From contig NW_026614166.1 of assembly GCF_026230105.1 (NCBI RefSeq), forward strand, positions 248,001-312,000: a DNA stretch of 64,000 nt, read 5' to 3'. A program made the translations under genes and the position numbers. The notes under the pieces were generated by a model. That model saw nothing but the letters and a program-made list of their open reading frames with translations. It was not told where the DNA came from and did not search any database. Shown one piece after another: positions 1 through 12,943 of the stretch (the first letter of the stretch is position 1; each line of letters starts with the position of its first letter). Source of the stretch: Diorhabda sublineata. Its lineage: Eukaryota > Arthropoda > Insecta > Coleoptera > Chrysomelidae.

Positions 1-99
1 CTTTCTTATATATTTGAGTGAGTTTGCATCTAACTTTGTCAGATATCGTCAATTAACATCCATTGAAGCCCATTGAGGTCGACTGTCACTTTGTGTTCA

Positions 100-113
100 T
101 TGAAAATTTTCAA
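100..113. repeat. 14-bp perfect dyad TTGAAAATTTTCAA (representative)
   Basis: The word is its own reverse complement and is present in a large share of the monomers at the same place. It centres on an A4T4 tract. A4T4 tracts repeated in phase are known to bend DNA, and short dyads are a recurrent feature of centromere satellites. A common variant, TTGAAAATTTTTAA, breaks one base pair of the dyad. A structural or binding role is inferred only. Confidence 0.85.
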
Positions 114-1254
114 AGTCTATCTTCCTAATTTGAAGTCGAATTTCAACATTTCTCATATATTTGAGTGAGTTTGCATCTAACTTTGTCAGATATCGTCAAT
201 TAACATCCATCGAAGCCCATTGAGGTCGACTGTCACTTTGTGTTGATTGAAAATTTTCAAAGTCTATCTTCCTAATTTGAAGTCGAATTTCAACATTTCT
301 CATATATTTGAGTGAGTTTGCATCTAACTTTGTCAGATATCGTCAATTAACATCCATTGAAGCCCATTGAGGTCGACTGTCACTTTGTGTTGATTGAAAA
401 TTTTCAAAGTCTATCTTCCTAATTTGAAGTCGAATTTCAACATTTCTCATATATTTGAGAGAGTTTGCATCTAACTTTGTCAGATATCGTCGATTAACAT
501 CCACTGAAGCCAATTGAGGTCGACTGTCACTTTGTGTTGATTGAAAATTTTCAAAGTCTATTTTCCTAATTTGAAGTCGAATTTCAACATTTCTCATATA
601 TTTGAGTGAGTTTGCATCTAACTTTGTCAGATATCGTCGATTAACATCCATTGAAGCCCATTGAGGTCGATTGTCAATTTGTGTTGATTGAAAATTTTCA
701 AAGTCTATCTTCCTAATTTGAAGTCGAATTTCAACATTTCTTATATATTTGAGAGAGTTTGCATATAACTTTGTCAGATATCGTCGATTAACTACCACTG
801 AAGCCAATTGAGGTCGACTGTCACTTTGTGTTGATTGAAAATTTTCAAAGTCTATCTTCCTAATTTGAAGTCGAATTTCAACATTTCTCATATATTTGAG
901 TGAGTTTGCATCTAACTTTGTCAGATATCGTCGATTAACATCCACTGAAGCCCATTGAGGTCGACTGTCACTTTGTGTTCATTGAAAATTTTCAAAGTCT
1001 ATCTTCCTAATTTGAAGACGAATTTCAACATTTCTCATATATTTGAGTGAGTTTGCATCTAACTTTGTCAGATATACGCGATTAACATCCATTGGAGCCC
1101 ATTGAGGTCAACTGTCACTTTGTGTTAATTGAAAATTTTCAAAGTCTATTTTCCTAATTTGAAGTCGAATTCCAACATTTCTTATATATTTGAGAGAGTT
1201 TGCATCTAACTTTGTCAGATATCGTCGATTAACTTACATTGAAGCCCATTTAGG

Positions 1255-4030
1255 TCAACTGTCACTTTGTGTTGATTGGAAATTTTCATAGTCTATCTTC
1301 CTAATTTGAAGTCGAATTTCAACATTTCTCATATATTTGAGTGAGTTCGCATCTAACTTTGTCAGATATCGTCGATTAACATCCACTGAAGCCAATTGAG
1401 GTCGACTGTCACTTTGTGTTGATTGAAAATTTTCAAAGTCTATCTTCCTAATTTGAAGTCGAATTTCAACATTTCTTATATATTTGAGAGAGTTTGCATC
1501 TAACTTTGTCAGATATCGTCGATTAACATCCACTGAAGCCAATTAAGGTCGACTGTCACTTTGTGTTGATTGAAAATTTTCAAAGTCTATCTTCCTAGTT
1601 TGAAGTCGAATTTCAACATTTCTCATATATTTGAGAGAGTTTGCATCTAACTTTGTCAGATATCGTCGATTAACTACCACTGAAGCCAATTGAGGTCGAC
1701 TGTCACTTTGTGTTGATTGAAAATTTTCAAAGTCTATCTTCCTAATTTGAAGTCAAATTTCAACATTTCTTATATATTTGAGAGAGTTTGCATCTAACTT
1801 TGTCAGATATCGTCGATTAACTACCACTGAAGCCAATTGAGGTCGACTGTCACTTTGTGTTGATTGAAAATTTTCAAAGTCTATCTTCCTAAGTTGAAGT
1901 CAAATTTCAACATTTCTTATATATTTGAGAGAGTTTGCATCTAACTTTGTCAGATATCGTCGATTAACATCCACTGAAGCCCATTGAGGTCGACTGTCAC
2001 TTTGTGTTGATTGAAAATTTTCAAAGTCTATCTTCCTAATTTGAAGACGAATTTCAACATTTCTCATATATTTGAGTAAGTTTGCATCTAACTTTGTCAG
2101 ATATACGCGATTAACATCCATTGGAGCCCATTGAGGTCAACTGTCACTTTGTGTTAATTGAAAATTTTCAAAGTCTATCTTCCTAATTTGAAGTCGAATT
2201 TCAACATTTCTCATATATTTGAGTGAGTTTGTATCTAACTTTGTCAGATATCGTCGATTAACTTCCATTGAAGCCCATTGAGGTCAACTGTCACTTTGTG
2301 TTGATTGAAAATTTTCATAGTCTATCTTCCTAATTTGAAGTCGAATTTCAACATTTCTCATATATTTGAGTGAGTTCGCATCTAACTTTGTCAGATATCG
2401 TCGATTAACATCCACTGAAGCCAATTGAGGTCGACTGTCACTTTGTGTTGATTGAAAATTTTCAAAGTCTATCTTCCTAATTTGAAGTCGAATTTCAACA
2501 TTTCTTATATATTTGAGAGAGTTTGCATCTAACTTTGTCAGATATCGTCGATTAACATCCACTGAAGCCAATTAAGGTCGACTGTCACTTTGTGTTGATT
2601 GAAAATTTTCAAAGTCTATCTTCCTAATTTGAAGTCGAATTTCAACATTTCTCATATATTTGAGTGAGTTCGCATCTAACTTTTTCAGATATCGTCGATT
2701 AACATCCACTGAAGCCAATTGAGGTCGACTGTCACTTTGTGTTGATTGAAAATTTTCAAAGTCTATCTTCCTAATTTGAAGTCGAATTTCAACATTTCTT
2801 ATATATTTGAGAGAGTTTGCATCTAACTTTGTCAGATATCGTCGATTAACATCCACTGAAGCCCATTTAGGTCAACTGTCACTTTGTGTTGATTGAAAAT
2901 TTTCATAGTCTATCTTCCTAATTTGAAGTCGAATTTCAACATTTCTCATATATTTGAGTGAGTTTGCATCTAACTTTGTCAGATATCGGCGATTAACTTC
3001 CATTGAAGCCCATTGAGGTCGACTGTCACTTTGTGTTGATTGAAAATTTTCAAAGTCTATCTTCCTAATTTGAAGTCGAATTTCAACATTTCTCATATAT
3101 TTGAGTGAGTTCGCATTTAACTTTGTCAGATATCGTCGATTAACATCCACTGAAGCCCATTGAGGTCGACTGTCACTTTGTGTTCATTGAAAATTTTCAA
3201 AGTCTATCTTCCTAATTTGAAGACGAATTTCAACATTTCTCATATATTTGAGTGAGTTTGCATCTAACTTTGTCAGATATACGCGATTAACATCCATTGG
3301 AGCCCATTGAGGTCAACTGGCACTTTGTGTTAATTGAAAATTTTCAAAGTCTATCTTCCTAATTTGAAGTCGAATTTCAACATTTCTCATATATTTGAGT
3401 GAGTTCGCATCTAACTTTGTCAGATATCGTCGATTAACATCCACTGAAGCCAATTGAGGTCGACTGTCACTTTGTGTTGATTGAAAATTTTCAAAGTCTA
3501 TCTTCCTAATTTGAAGTCGAATTTCAACATTTCTTATATATTTGAGAGAGTTTGCATCTAACTTTGTCAGATATCGTCGATTAACATCCACTGAAGCCAA
3601 TTAAGGTCGACTGTCACTTTGTGTTGATTGAAAATTTTCAAAGTCTATCTTCCTAATTTGAAGTCGAATTTCAACATTTCTCATATATTTGAGTGAGTTC
3701 GCATCTAACTTTGTCAGATATCGTCGATTAACATCCACTGAAGCCAATTGAGGTCGACTGTCACTTTGTGTTGATTGAAAATTTTCAAAGTCTATCTTCC
3801 TAATTTGAAGTCGAATTTCAACATTTCTTATATATTCGAGAGAGTTTACATCTAACTTTGTCAGATATCGTCGATTAACATCCACTGAAGCCCATTTAGG
3901 TCAACTGTCACTTTGTGTTGATTGAAAATTTTCATAGTCTATCTTCCTAATTTGAAGTCGAATTTCAACATTTCTCATATATTTGAGTGAGTTTGCATCT
4001 AACTTTGTCAGATATCGTCGATTAACTTCC
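1255..4030. repeat. 7-monomer (1,029-bp) higher-order repeat, three partial copies
   Basis: Positions 1280-1597 match 2309-2626 at an offset of 1,029 bp, which is 7 monomers. A second step of 1,029 bp relates about 2320-3000 to about 3349-4030, with a few substitutions (for example TTTTTCAG against TTTGTCAG near 2685, and TATTTGAG against TATTCGAG near 3837). Shared marks include CATAGTC in place of CAAAGTC and AATTAAGG in place of AATTGAGG. A 4-monomer offset (588 bp) then repeats the CATTTAGGTCAAC / CATAGTC monomer from 3893 at 4481. Copies are incomplete and diverged, so this looks older than the blocks downstream. Confidence 0.7.
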
Positions 4031-6102
4031 ACTGAAGCCCATTGAGGTCAACTGTCACTTTGTGTTAATTGAAAATTTTCAAAGTCTATCTTCCTAATTT
4101 GAAGTCGAATTTCAACATTTCTCATATATTTGAGTGAGTTCGCATCTAACTTTGTCAGATATCGTCGATTAACATCCACTGAAGCCAATTGAGGTCGACT
4201 GTCACTTTGTGTTGATTGAAAATTTTCAAAGTCTATCTTCCTAATTTGAAGTCGAATTTCAACATTTCTCATATATTTGAGTGAGTTCGCATCTAACTTT
4301 GTCAGATATCGTCGATTAACATCCACTGAAGCCAATTGAGGTCGACTGTCACTTTGTGTTGATTGAAAATTTTCAAAGTCTATCTTCCTAATTTGAAGTC
4401 GAATTTCAACATTTCTTATATATTCGAGAGAGTTTGCATCTAACTTTGTCAGATATCGTCGATTAACATCCACTGAAGCCCATTTAGGTCAACTGTCACT
4501 TTGTGTTGATTGAAAATTTTCATAGTCTATCTTCCTAATTTGAAGTCGAATTTCAACATTTCTCATATATTTGAGTGAGTTTGCATCTAACTTGGTCAGA
4601 TATCGTCGATTAACTTCCACTGAAGCCCATTGAGGTCAACTGTCACTTTGTGTTAATTGAAAATTTTCAAAGTCTATCTTCCTAATTTGAAGTCGAATTT
4701 CAACATTTCTCATATATTTGAGTGAGTTCGCATCTAACTTTGTCAGATATCGTCGATTAACATCCACTGAAGCCAATTGAGGTCGACTGTCACTTTGTGT
4801 TGATTGAAAATTTTCTAAGTCTATTTTCCTAATTTGAAGTCGAATTTCAACATTTCTCATATATTTGAGAGAGTTTGCATCTAACTTTGTCAGATATCGT
4901 CGATTAACTACCACTGAAGCCAATTGAGGTCGACTGTCACTTTGTGTTGATTGAAAATTTTCAAAGTCTATCTTCCTAATTTGAAGTCAAATTTCAACAT
5001 TTCTTATATATTTGAGAGAGTTTGCATCTAACTTTGTCAGATATCGTCGATTAACATCCACTGAAGCCCATTGAGGTCGACTGTCACTTTGTGTTGATTG
5101 AAAATTTTCAAAGTCTATCTTCCTAATTTGAAGTCGAATTTCAACATTTCTCATATATTTGAGTGAGTTCGCATCTAACTTTGTCAGATATCGTCGATTA
5201 ACATCCACTGAAGCCCATTGAGGTCGACTGTCACTTTGTGTTCATTGAAAATTTTCAAAGTCTATCTTCCTAATTTGAAGACGAATTTCAACATTTCTCA
5301 TATATTTGAGTGAGTTTGCATCTAACTTTGTCAGATATACGCGATTAACATCCATTGGAGCCCATTGAGGTCAACTGTCACTTTGTGTTAATTGAAAATT
5401 TTCAAAGTCTATCTTCCTAATTTGAAGTCGAATTTCAACATTTCTCATATATTTGAGTGAGTTCGCATCTAACTTTGTCAGATATCGTCGATTAACATCC
5501 ACTGAAGCCAATTGAGGTCGACTGTCACTTTGTGTTGATTGAAAATTTTCAAAGTCTATCTTCCTAATTTGAAGTCGAATTTCAACATTTCTCATATATT
5601 TGAGTGAGTTCGCATCTAACTTTGTCAGATATCGTCGATTAACATCCACTGAAGCCAATTGAGGTCGACTGTCACTTTGTGTTGATTGAAAATTTTCAAA
5701 GTCTATCTTCCTAATTTGAAGTCGAATTTCAACATTTCTCATATATTTGAGTGAGTTTGCATCTAACTTTGTCAGATATCGTCGATTAACATCCACTGAA
5801 GCCAATTAAGGTCGACTGTCACTTTGTGTTGATTGAAAATTTTCAAAGTCTATCTTCCTAATTTGAAGTCGAATTTCAACATTTCTCATATATTTGAGTG
5901 AGTTCGCATCTAACTTTGTCAGATATCGTCGATTAACATCCACTGAAGCCAATTGAGGTCGACTGTCACTTTGTGTTGATTGAAAATTTTCAAAGTCTAT
6001 CTTCCTAATTTGAAGTCGAATTTCAACATTTCTCATATATTTGAGTGAGTTCGCATCTAACTTTGTCAGATATCGTCGATTAACATCCACTGAAGCCAAT
6101 TA

Positions 6103-8072
6103 AGGTCGACTGTCACTTTGTGTTGATTGAAAATTTTCAAAGTCTATCTTCCTAATTTGAAGTCGAATTTCAACATTTCTCATATATTTGAGTGAGTTCG
6201 CATCTAACTTTGTCAGATATCGTCGATTAACATCCACTGAAGCCCATTGAGGTCGACTGTCACTTTGTGTTCATTGAAAATTTTCAGAGTCTATCTTCCT
6301 AATTTGAAGACGAATTTCAACATTTCTCATATATTTGAGTGAGTTTGCATCTAAATTTGTCAGATATACGCGATTAACATCCATTGGAGCCCATTGAGGT
6401 CAACTGTCACTTTGTGTTAATTGAAAATTTTCAAAGTCTATCTTCCTAATTTGAAGTCGAATTTCAACATTTCTGATATATTTGAGTGAGTTCGCATCTA
6501 ACTTTGTCAGATATCGTCGATTAACATCCACTGAAGCCAATTGAGGTCGACTGTCACTTTGTGTTCATTGAAAATTTTCAGAGTCTATCTTCCTAATTTG
6601 AAGACGAATTTCAACATTTCTCATATATTTGAGTGAGTTTGCATCTAAATTTGTCAGATATACGCGATTAACATCCATTGGAGCCCATTGAGGTCAACTG
6701 TCACTTTGTGTTAATTGAAAATTTTCAAAGTCTATTTTCCTAATTTGAAGTCGAATTTCAACATTTCTCATATATTTGAGTGAGTTTGCATCTAACTTTG
6801 TCAGATATCGTCGATTAACATCCATTGAAGCCCATTGAGGTCGATTGTCAATTTGTGTTGATTGAAAATTTTCAAAGTCTATCTTCCTAATTTGAAGTTG
6901 AATTTCAACATTTCTTATATATTTGAGAGAGTTTGCATCTAACTTTGTCAGATATCGTCGATTAACTTCCATTGAAGCCCATTTAGGTCAACTGTCACTT
7001 TGTGTTGATTGAAAATTTTCATAGTCTATCTTCCTAATTTGAAGTCGAATTTCAACATTTCTCATATATTTGAGTGAGTTTGCATCTAACTTTGTCAGAT
7101 ATCGTCGATTAACTTCCATTGAAGCCCATTGAGGTCAACTGTCACTTTGTGTTGATTGAAAATTTTCAAAGTCTATCTTCCTAAGTTGAAGTCGAATTTC
7201 AACATTTCTCATATATTTGAGTGAGTTTGCATCTAACTTTGTCAGATATCGTCGATTAACATCCACTGAAGCCAATTGAGGTCAACTGTCACTTTGTGTT
7301 GATTGAAAATTTTCAAAGTCTATCTTCCTAATTTGAAGTCGAATTTCAACATTTCTCATATATTTGAGTGAGTTTGCATCTAACTTTGTCAGATATCGTC
7401 GATTAACATCCATTGAAGCCCATTGAGGTCGATTGTCAATTTGTGTTGATTGAAAATTTTCAAAGTCTATCTTCCTAATTTGAAGTCGAATTTCAACATT
7501 TCTTATATATTTGAGAGAGTTTGCATATAACTTTGTCAGATATCGTCTATTAACTACCACTGAAGCCAATTGAGGTCGACTGTCACTTTGTGTTGATTGA
7601 AAATTTTCAAAGTCTATCTTCCTAATTTGAAGTCGAATTTCAACATTTCTCATATATTTGAGTGAGTTCGCATCTAACTTTGTCAGATATCGTCGATTAA
7701 CATCCACTGAAGCCAATTGAGGTCGACTGTCACTTTGTGTTGATTGAAAATTTTCAAAGTCTATCTTCCTAATTTGAAGTCGAATTTCAACATTTCTTAT
7801 ATATTTGAGAGAGTTTGCATCTAACTTTGTCAGATATCGTCGATTAACATCCACTGAAGCCAATTAAGGTCGACTGTCACTTTGTGTTGATTGAAAATTT
7901 TCAAAGTCTATCTTCCTAGTTTGAAGTCGAATTTCAACATTTCTCATATATTTGAGAGAGTTTGCATCTAACTTTGTCAGATATCGTCGATTAACTACCA
8001 CTGAAGCCAATTGAGGTCGACTGTCACTTTGTGTTGATTGAAAATTTTCAAAGTCTATCTTCCTAATTTGAA
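6103..8072. repeat. ~1.9-kb duplicated block, copy 1 of 3
   Basis: This segment reappears at an offset of 4,851 bp (33 monomers) and at 6,762 bp (46 monomers). Diagnostic marks are the TTTCTGATATATT monomer near 6475, TTTTCAGAGTC with GAAGACG, CTAAATTTGTCAG, and GAAGTTGAATTTC near 6898. The left limit at the 6,762-bp offset is sharp: 6102 differs from 12864, and agreement begins at 6103. The right limit at the 4,851-bp offset is the GAAGTCAAATTT variant just after 8072. Confidence 0.8.
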
Positions 8073-10425
8073 GTCAAATTTCAACATTTCTTATATATTT
8101 GAGAGAGTTTGCATCTAACTTTGTCAGATATCGTCGATTAACTACCACTGAAGCCAATTGAGGTCGACTGTCACTTTGTGTTGATTGAAAATTTTCAAAG
8201 TCTATCTTCCTAATTTGAAGTCAAATTTCAACATTTCTTATATATTTGAGAGAGTTTGCATCTAACTTTGTCAGATATCGTCGATTAACATCCACTGAAG
8301 CCCATTGAGGTCGACTGTCACTTTGTGTTGATTGAAAATTTTCAAAGTCTATCTTCCTAATTTGAAGACGAATTTCAACATTTCTCATATATTTGAGTAA
8401 GTTTGCATCTAACTTTGTCAGATATACGCGATTAACATCCATTGGAGCCCATTGAGGTCAACTGTCACTTTGTGTTAATTGAAAATTTTCAAAGTCTATC
8501 TTCCTAATTTGAAGTCGAATTTCAACATTTCTTATATATTTGAGAGAGTTTACATCTAACTTTGTCAGATATCGTCGATTAACATCCACTGAAGCCAATT
8601 GAGGTCGACTGTCACTTTGTGTTGATTGAAAATTTTCAAAGTCTATCTTCCTAATTTGAAGTCGAATTTCAACATTTCTTATATATTTGAGAGAGTTTGC
8701 ATCTAACTTTGTCAGATATCGTCGATTAACATCCACTGAAGCCAATTAAGGTCGACTGTCACTTTGTGTTGATTGAAAATTTTCAAAGTCTATCTTCCTA
8801 ATTTGATGTCGAATTTCAACATTTCTCATATATTTGAGAGAGTTTGCATCTAACTTTGTCAGATATACGCGATTAACATCCATTGGAGCCCATTGAGGTC
8901 AACTGTCACTTTGTGTTAATTGAAAATTTTCAAAGTCTATCTTCCTAATTTGAAGTCGAATTTCAACATTTCTTATATATTTGAGAGAGTTTACATCTAA
9001 CTTTGTCAGATATCGTCGATTAACATCCACTGAAGTCAATTGAGGTCGACTGTCACTTTGTGTTGATTGAAAATTTTCAAAGTCTATCTTCCTAATTTGA
9101 AGTCGAATTTCAACATTTCTTATATATTTGAGAGAGTTTGCATCTAACTTTGTCAGATATCGTCGATTAACATCCACTGAAGCCAATTAAGGTCGACTGT
9201 CACTTTGTGTTGATTGAAAATTTTCAAAGTCTATCTTCCTAATTTGAAGTCAAATTTCAACATTTCTTATATATTTGAGAGAGTTTGCATCTAACTTTGT
9301 CAGATATCGTCGATTAACATCCACTGAAGCCCATTGAGGTCGACTGTCACTTTGTGTTGATTGAAAATTTTCAAAGTCTATCTTCCTAATTTGAAGACGA
9401 ATTTCAACATTTCTCATATATTTGAGTAAGTTTGCATCTAACTTTGTCAGATATACGCGATTAACATCCATTGGAGCCCATTGAGGTCAACTGTCACTTT
9501 GTGTTAATTGAAAATTTTCAAAGTCTATCTTCCTAATTTGAAGTCAAATTTCAACATTTCTTATATATTTGAGAGAGTTTGCATCTAACTTTGTCAGATA
9601 TCGTCGATTAACATCCACTGAAGTCAATTGAGGTCGACTGTCACTTTGTGTTGATTGAAAATTTTCAAAGTCTATCTTCCTAATTTGAAGTCGAATTTCA
9701 ACATTTCTTATATATTTGAGAGAGTTTGCATCTAACTTTGTCAGATATCGTCGATTAACATCCACTGAAGCCAATTAAGGTCGACTGTCACTTTGTGTTG
9801 ATTGAAAATTTTCAAAGTCTATCTTCCTAATTTGATGTCGAATTTCAACATTTCTCATATATTTGAGAGAGTTTGCATCTAACTTTGTCAGATATCGTCG
9901 ATTAACTACCACTGAAGCCAATTGAGGTCGACTGTCACTTTGTGTTGATTGAAAATTTTCAAAGTCTATCTTCCTAATTTGAACTCAAATTTCAACATTT
10001 CTTATATATTTGAGAGAGTGTGCATCTAACTTTGTCAGATATCGTCGATTAACTACCACTGAAGCCAATTGAGGTCGACTGTCACTTTGTGTTGATTGAA
10101 AATTTTCAAAGTCTATCTTCCTAATTTGAAGTCGAATTTCAACATTCCTCATATATTTGAGAGAGTTTGCATCTAACTTTGTCAGATATCGTCAATTAAC
10201 TACCACTGAAGCCAATTGAGGTCGCCTGTCACTTTGTGTTGATTGAAAATTTTTAAAGTCTATCTTCCTAATTTGAAGTCGAATTTTAACATTTCTTATA
10301 TATTTGGGAGAGTTTGCATCTAACTTTGTCAGATATACGCGATTAACATCCATTGAAGCCAATTGAGGTCAACTGTCACTTTGTGTTGATTGAAAATTTT
10401 CAAAGTCTATCTTCCTAATTTGAAG
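7926..10425. repeat. ~2.5-kb (17-monomer) block, copy 1 of 3
   Basis: Its order of variants is distinctive: two GAAGTCAAATTTC monomers, a TTTGAGTAAG / GAAGACG / TATACGCG monomer, GAAGTCAATTGAGG, TTTGATGTCG, then GAACTCAAATTTC, ACATTCCTCAT, GGTCGCCTGTC and TATTTGGGAGAG. The same order is found 6,762 bp later at 14688-17187. Confidence 0.82.
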
Positions 10426-11099
10426 TCGAATTTCAACATTTCTCATATATTTGAGTGAGTTTGCATCTAACTTTGTCAGATATCGTCGATTAACATCCAT
10501 TGAAGCCCATTGAGGTCGATTGTCAATTTGTGTTGATTGAAAATTTTCAAAGTCTATCTTCCTAATTTGAAGTCGAATTTCAACATTTCTTATATATTTG
10601 AGAGAGTTTGCATATAACTTTGTCAGATATCGTCTATTAACTACCACTGAAGCCAATTGAGGTCGACTGTCACTTTGTGTTGATTGAAAATTTTCAAAGT
10701 CTATCTTCCTAATTTGAAGTCGAATTTCAACATTTCTCATATATTTGAGTGAGTTCGCATCTAACTTTGTCAGATATCGTCGATTAACATCCACTGAAGC
10801 CAATTGAGGTCGACTGTCACTTTGTGTTGATTGAAAATTTTCAAAGTCTATCTTCCTAATTTGAAGTCGAATTTCAACATTTCTTATATATTTGAGAGAG
10901 TTTGCATCTAACTTTGTCAGATATCGTCGATTAACATCCACTGAAGCCAATTAAGGTCGACTGTCACTTTGTGTTGATTGAAAATTTTCAAAGTCTATCT
11001 TCCTAGTTTGAAGTCGAATTTCAACATTTCTGATATATTTGAGTGAGTTCGCATCTAACTTTGTCAGATATCGTCGATTAACATCCACTGAAGCCAATT

Positions 11100-12923
11100 G
11101 AGGTCGACTGTCACTTTGTGTTCATTGAAAATTTTCAGAGTCTATCTTCCTAATTTGAAGACGAATTTCAACATTTCTCATATATTTGAGTGAGTTTGCA
11201 TCTAAATTTGTCAGATATACGCGATTAACATCCATTGGAGCCCATTGAGGTCAACTGTCACTTTGTGTTAATTGAAAATTTTCAAAGTCTATCTTCCTAA
11301 TTTGAAGTCGAATTTCAACATTTCTGATATATTTGAGTGAGTTCGCATCTAACTTTGTCAGATATCGTCGATTAACATCCACTGAAGCCAATTGAGGTCG
11401 ACTGTCACTTTGTGTTCATTGAAAATTTTCAGAGTCTATCTTCCTAATTTGAAGACGAATTTCAACATTTCTCATATATTTGAGTGAGTTTGCATCTAAA
11501 TTTGTCAGATATACGCGATTAACATCCATTGGAGCCCATTGAGGTCAACTGTCACTTTGTGTTAATTGAAAATTTTCAAAGTCTATTTTCCTAATTTGAA
11601 GTCGAATTTCAACATTTCTCATATATTTGAGTGAGTTTGCATCTAACTTTGTCAGATATCGTCGATTAACATCCATTGAAGCCCATTGAGGTCGATTGTC
11701 AATTTGTGTTGATTGAAAATTTTCAAAGTCTATCTTCCTAATTTGAAGTTGAATTTCAACATTTCTTATATATTTGAGAGAGTTTGCATCTAACTTTGTC
11801 AGATATCGTCGATTAACTTCCATTGAAGCCCATTTAGGTCAACTGTCACTTTGTGTTGATTGAAAATTTTCATAGTCTATCTTCCTAATTTGAAGTCGAA
11901 TTTCAACATTTCTCATATATTTGAGTGAGTTTGCATCTAACTTTGTCAGATATCGTCGATTAACTTCCATTGAAGCCCATTGAGGTCAACTGTCACTTTG
12001 TGTTGATTGAAAATTTTCAAAGTCTATCTTCCTAAGTTGAAGTCGAATTTCAACATTTCTCATATATTTGAGTGAGTTTGCATCTAACTTTGTCAGATAT
12101 CGTCGATTAACATCCACTGAAGCCAATTGAGGTCAACTGTCACTTTGTGTTGATTGAAAATTTTCAAAGTCTATCTTCCTAATTTGAAGTCGAATTTCAA
12201 CATTTCTCATATATTTGAGTGAGTTTGCATCTAACTTTGTCAGATATCGTCGATTAACATCCATTGAAGCCCATTGAGGTCGATTGTCAATTTGTGTTGA
12301 TTGAAAATTTTCAAAGTCTATCTTCCTAATTTGAAGTCGAATTTCAACATTTCTTATATATTTGAGAGAGTTTGCATATAACTTTGTCAGATATCGTCTA
12401 TTAACTACCACTGAAGCCAATTGAGGTCGACTGTCACTTTGTGTTGATTGAAAATTTTCAAAGTCTATCTTCCTAATTTGAAGTCGAATTTCAACATTTC
12501 TCATATATTTGAGTGAGTTCGCATCTAACTTTGTCAGATATCGTCGATTAACATCCACTGAAGCCAATTGAGGTCGACTGTCACTTTGTGTTGATTGAAA
12601 ATTTTCAAAGTCTATCTTCCTAATTTGAAGTCGAATTTCAACATTTCTTATATATTTGAGAGAGTTTGCATCTAACTTTGTCAGATATCGTCGATTAACA
12701 TCCACTGAAGCCAATTAAGGTCGACTGTCACTTTGTGTTGATTGAAAATTTTCAAAGTCTATCTTCCTAGTTTGAAGTCGAATTTCAACATTTCTCATAT
12801 ATTTGAGAGAGTTTGCATCTAACTTTGTCAGATATCGTCGATTAACTACCACTGAAGCCAATTGAGGTCGACTGTCACTTTGTGTTGATTGAAAATTTTC
12901 AAAGTCTATCTTCCTAATTTGAA
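11100..12923. repeat. ~1.9-kb duplicated block, copy 2 of 3
   Basis: It matches copy 1 at 33 monomers and copy 3 at 13 monomers (1,911 bp). The 294-bp dimer that begins with TTTCTGATATATT is present twice here, near 11032 and 11326, as it also is around 6181-6768. The junction at 11031/11032 is where the longer 6,762-bp-offset match to 17793 stops, so a recombination or duplication breakpoint lies there. Confidence 0.78.
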
Positions 12924-12943
12924 GTCGAATTTCAACATTTCTC

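Noticed and set aside
1..10. Array edge at the window start (CTTTCTTATA)
   Set aside because: It differs from the usual ATTTCTTATA by one base at the first position. This is only a substitution at the cut point, and the phase continues normally.
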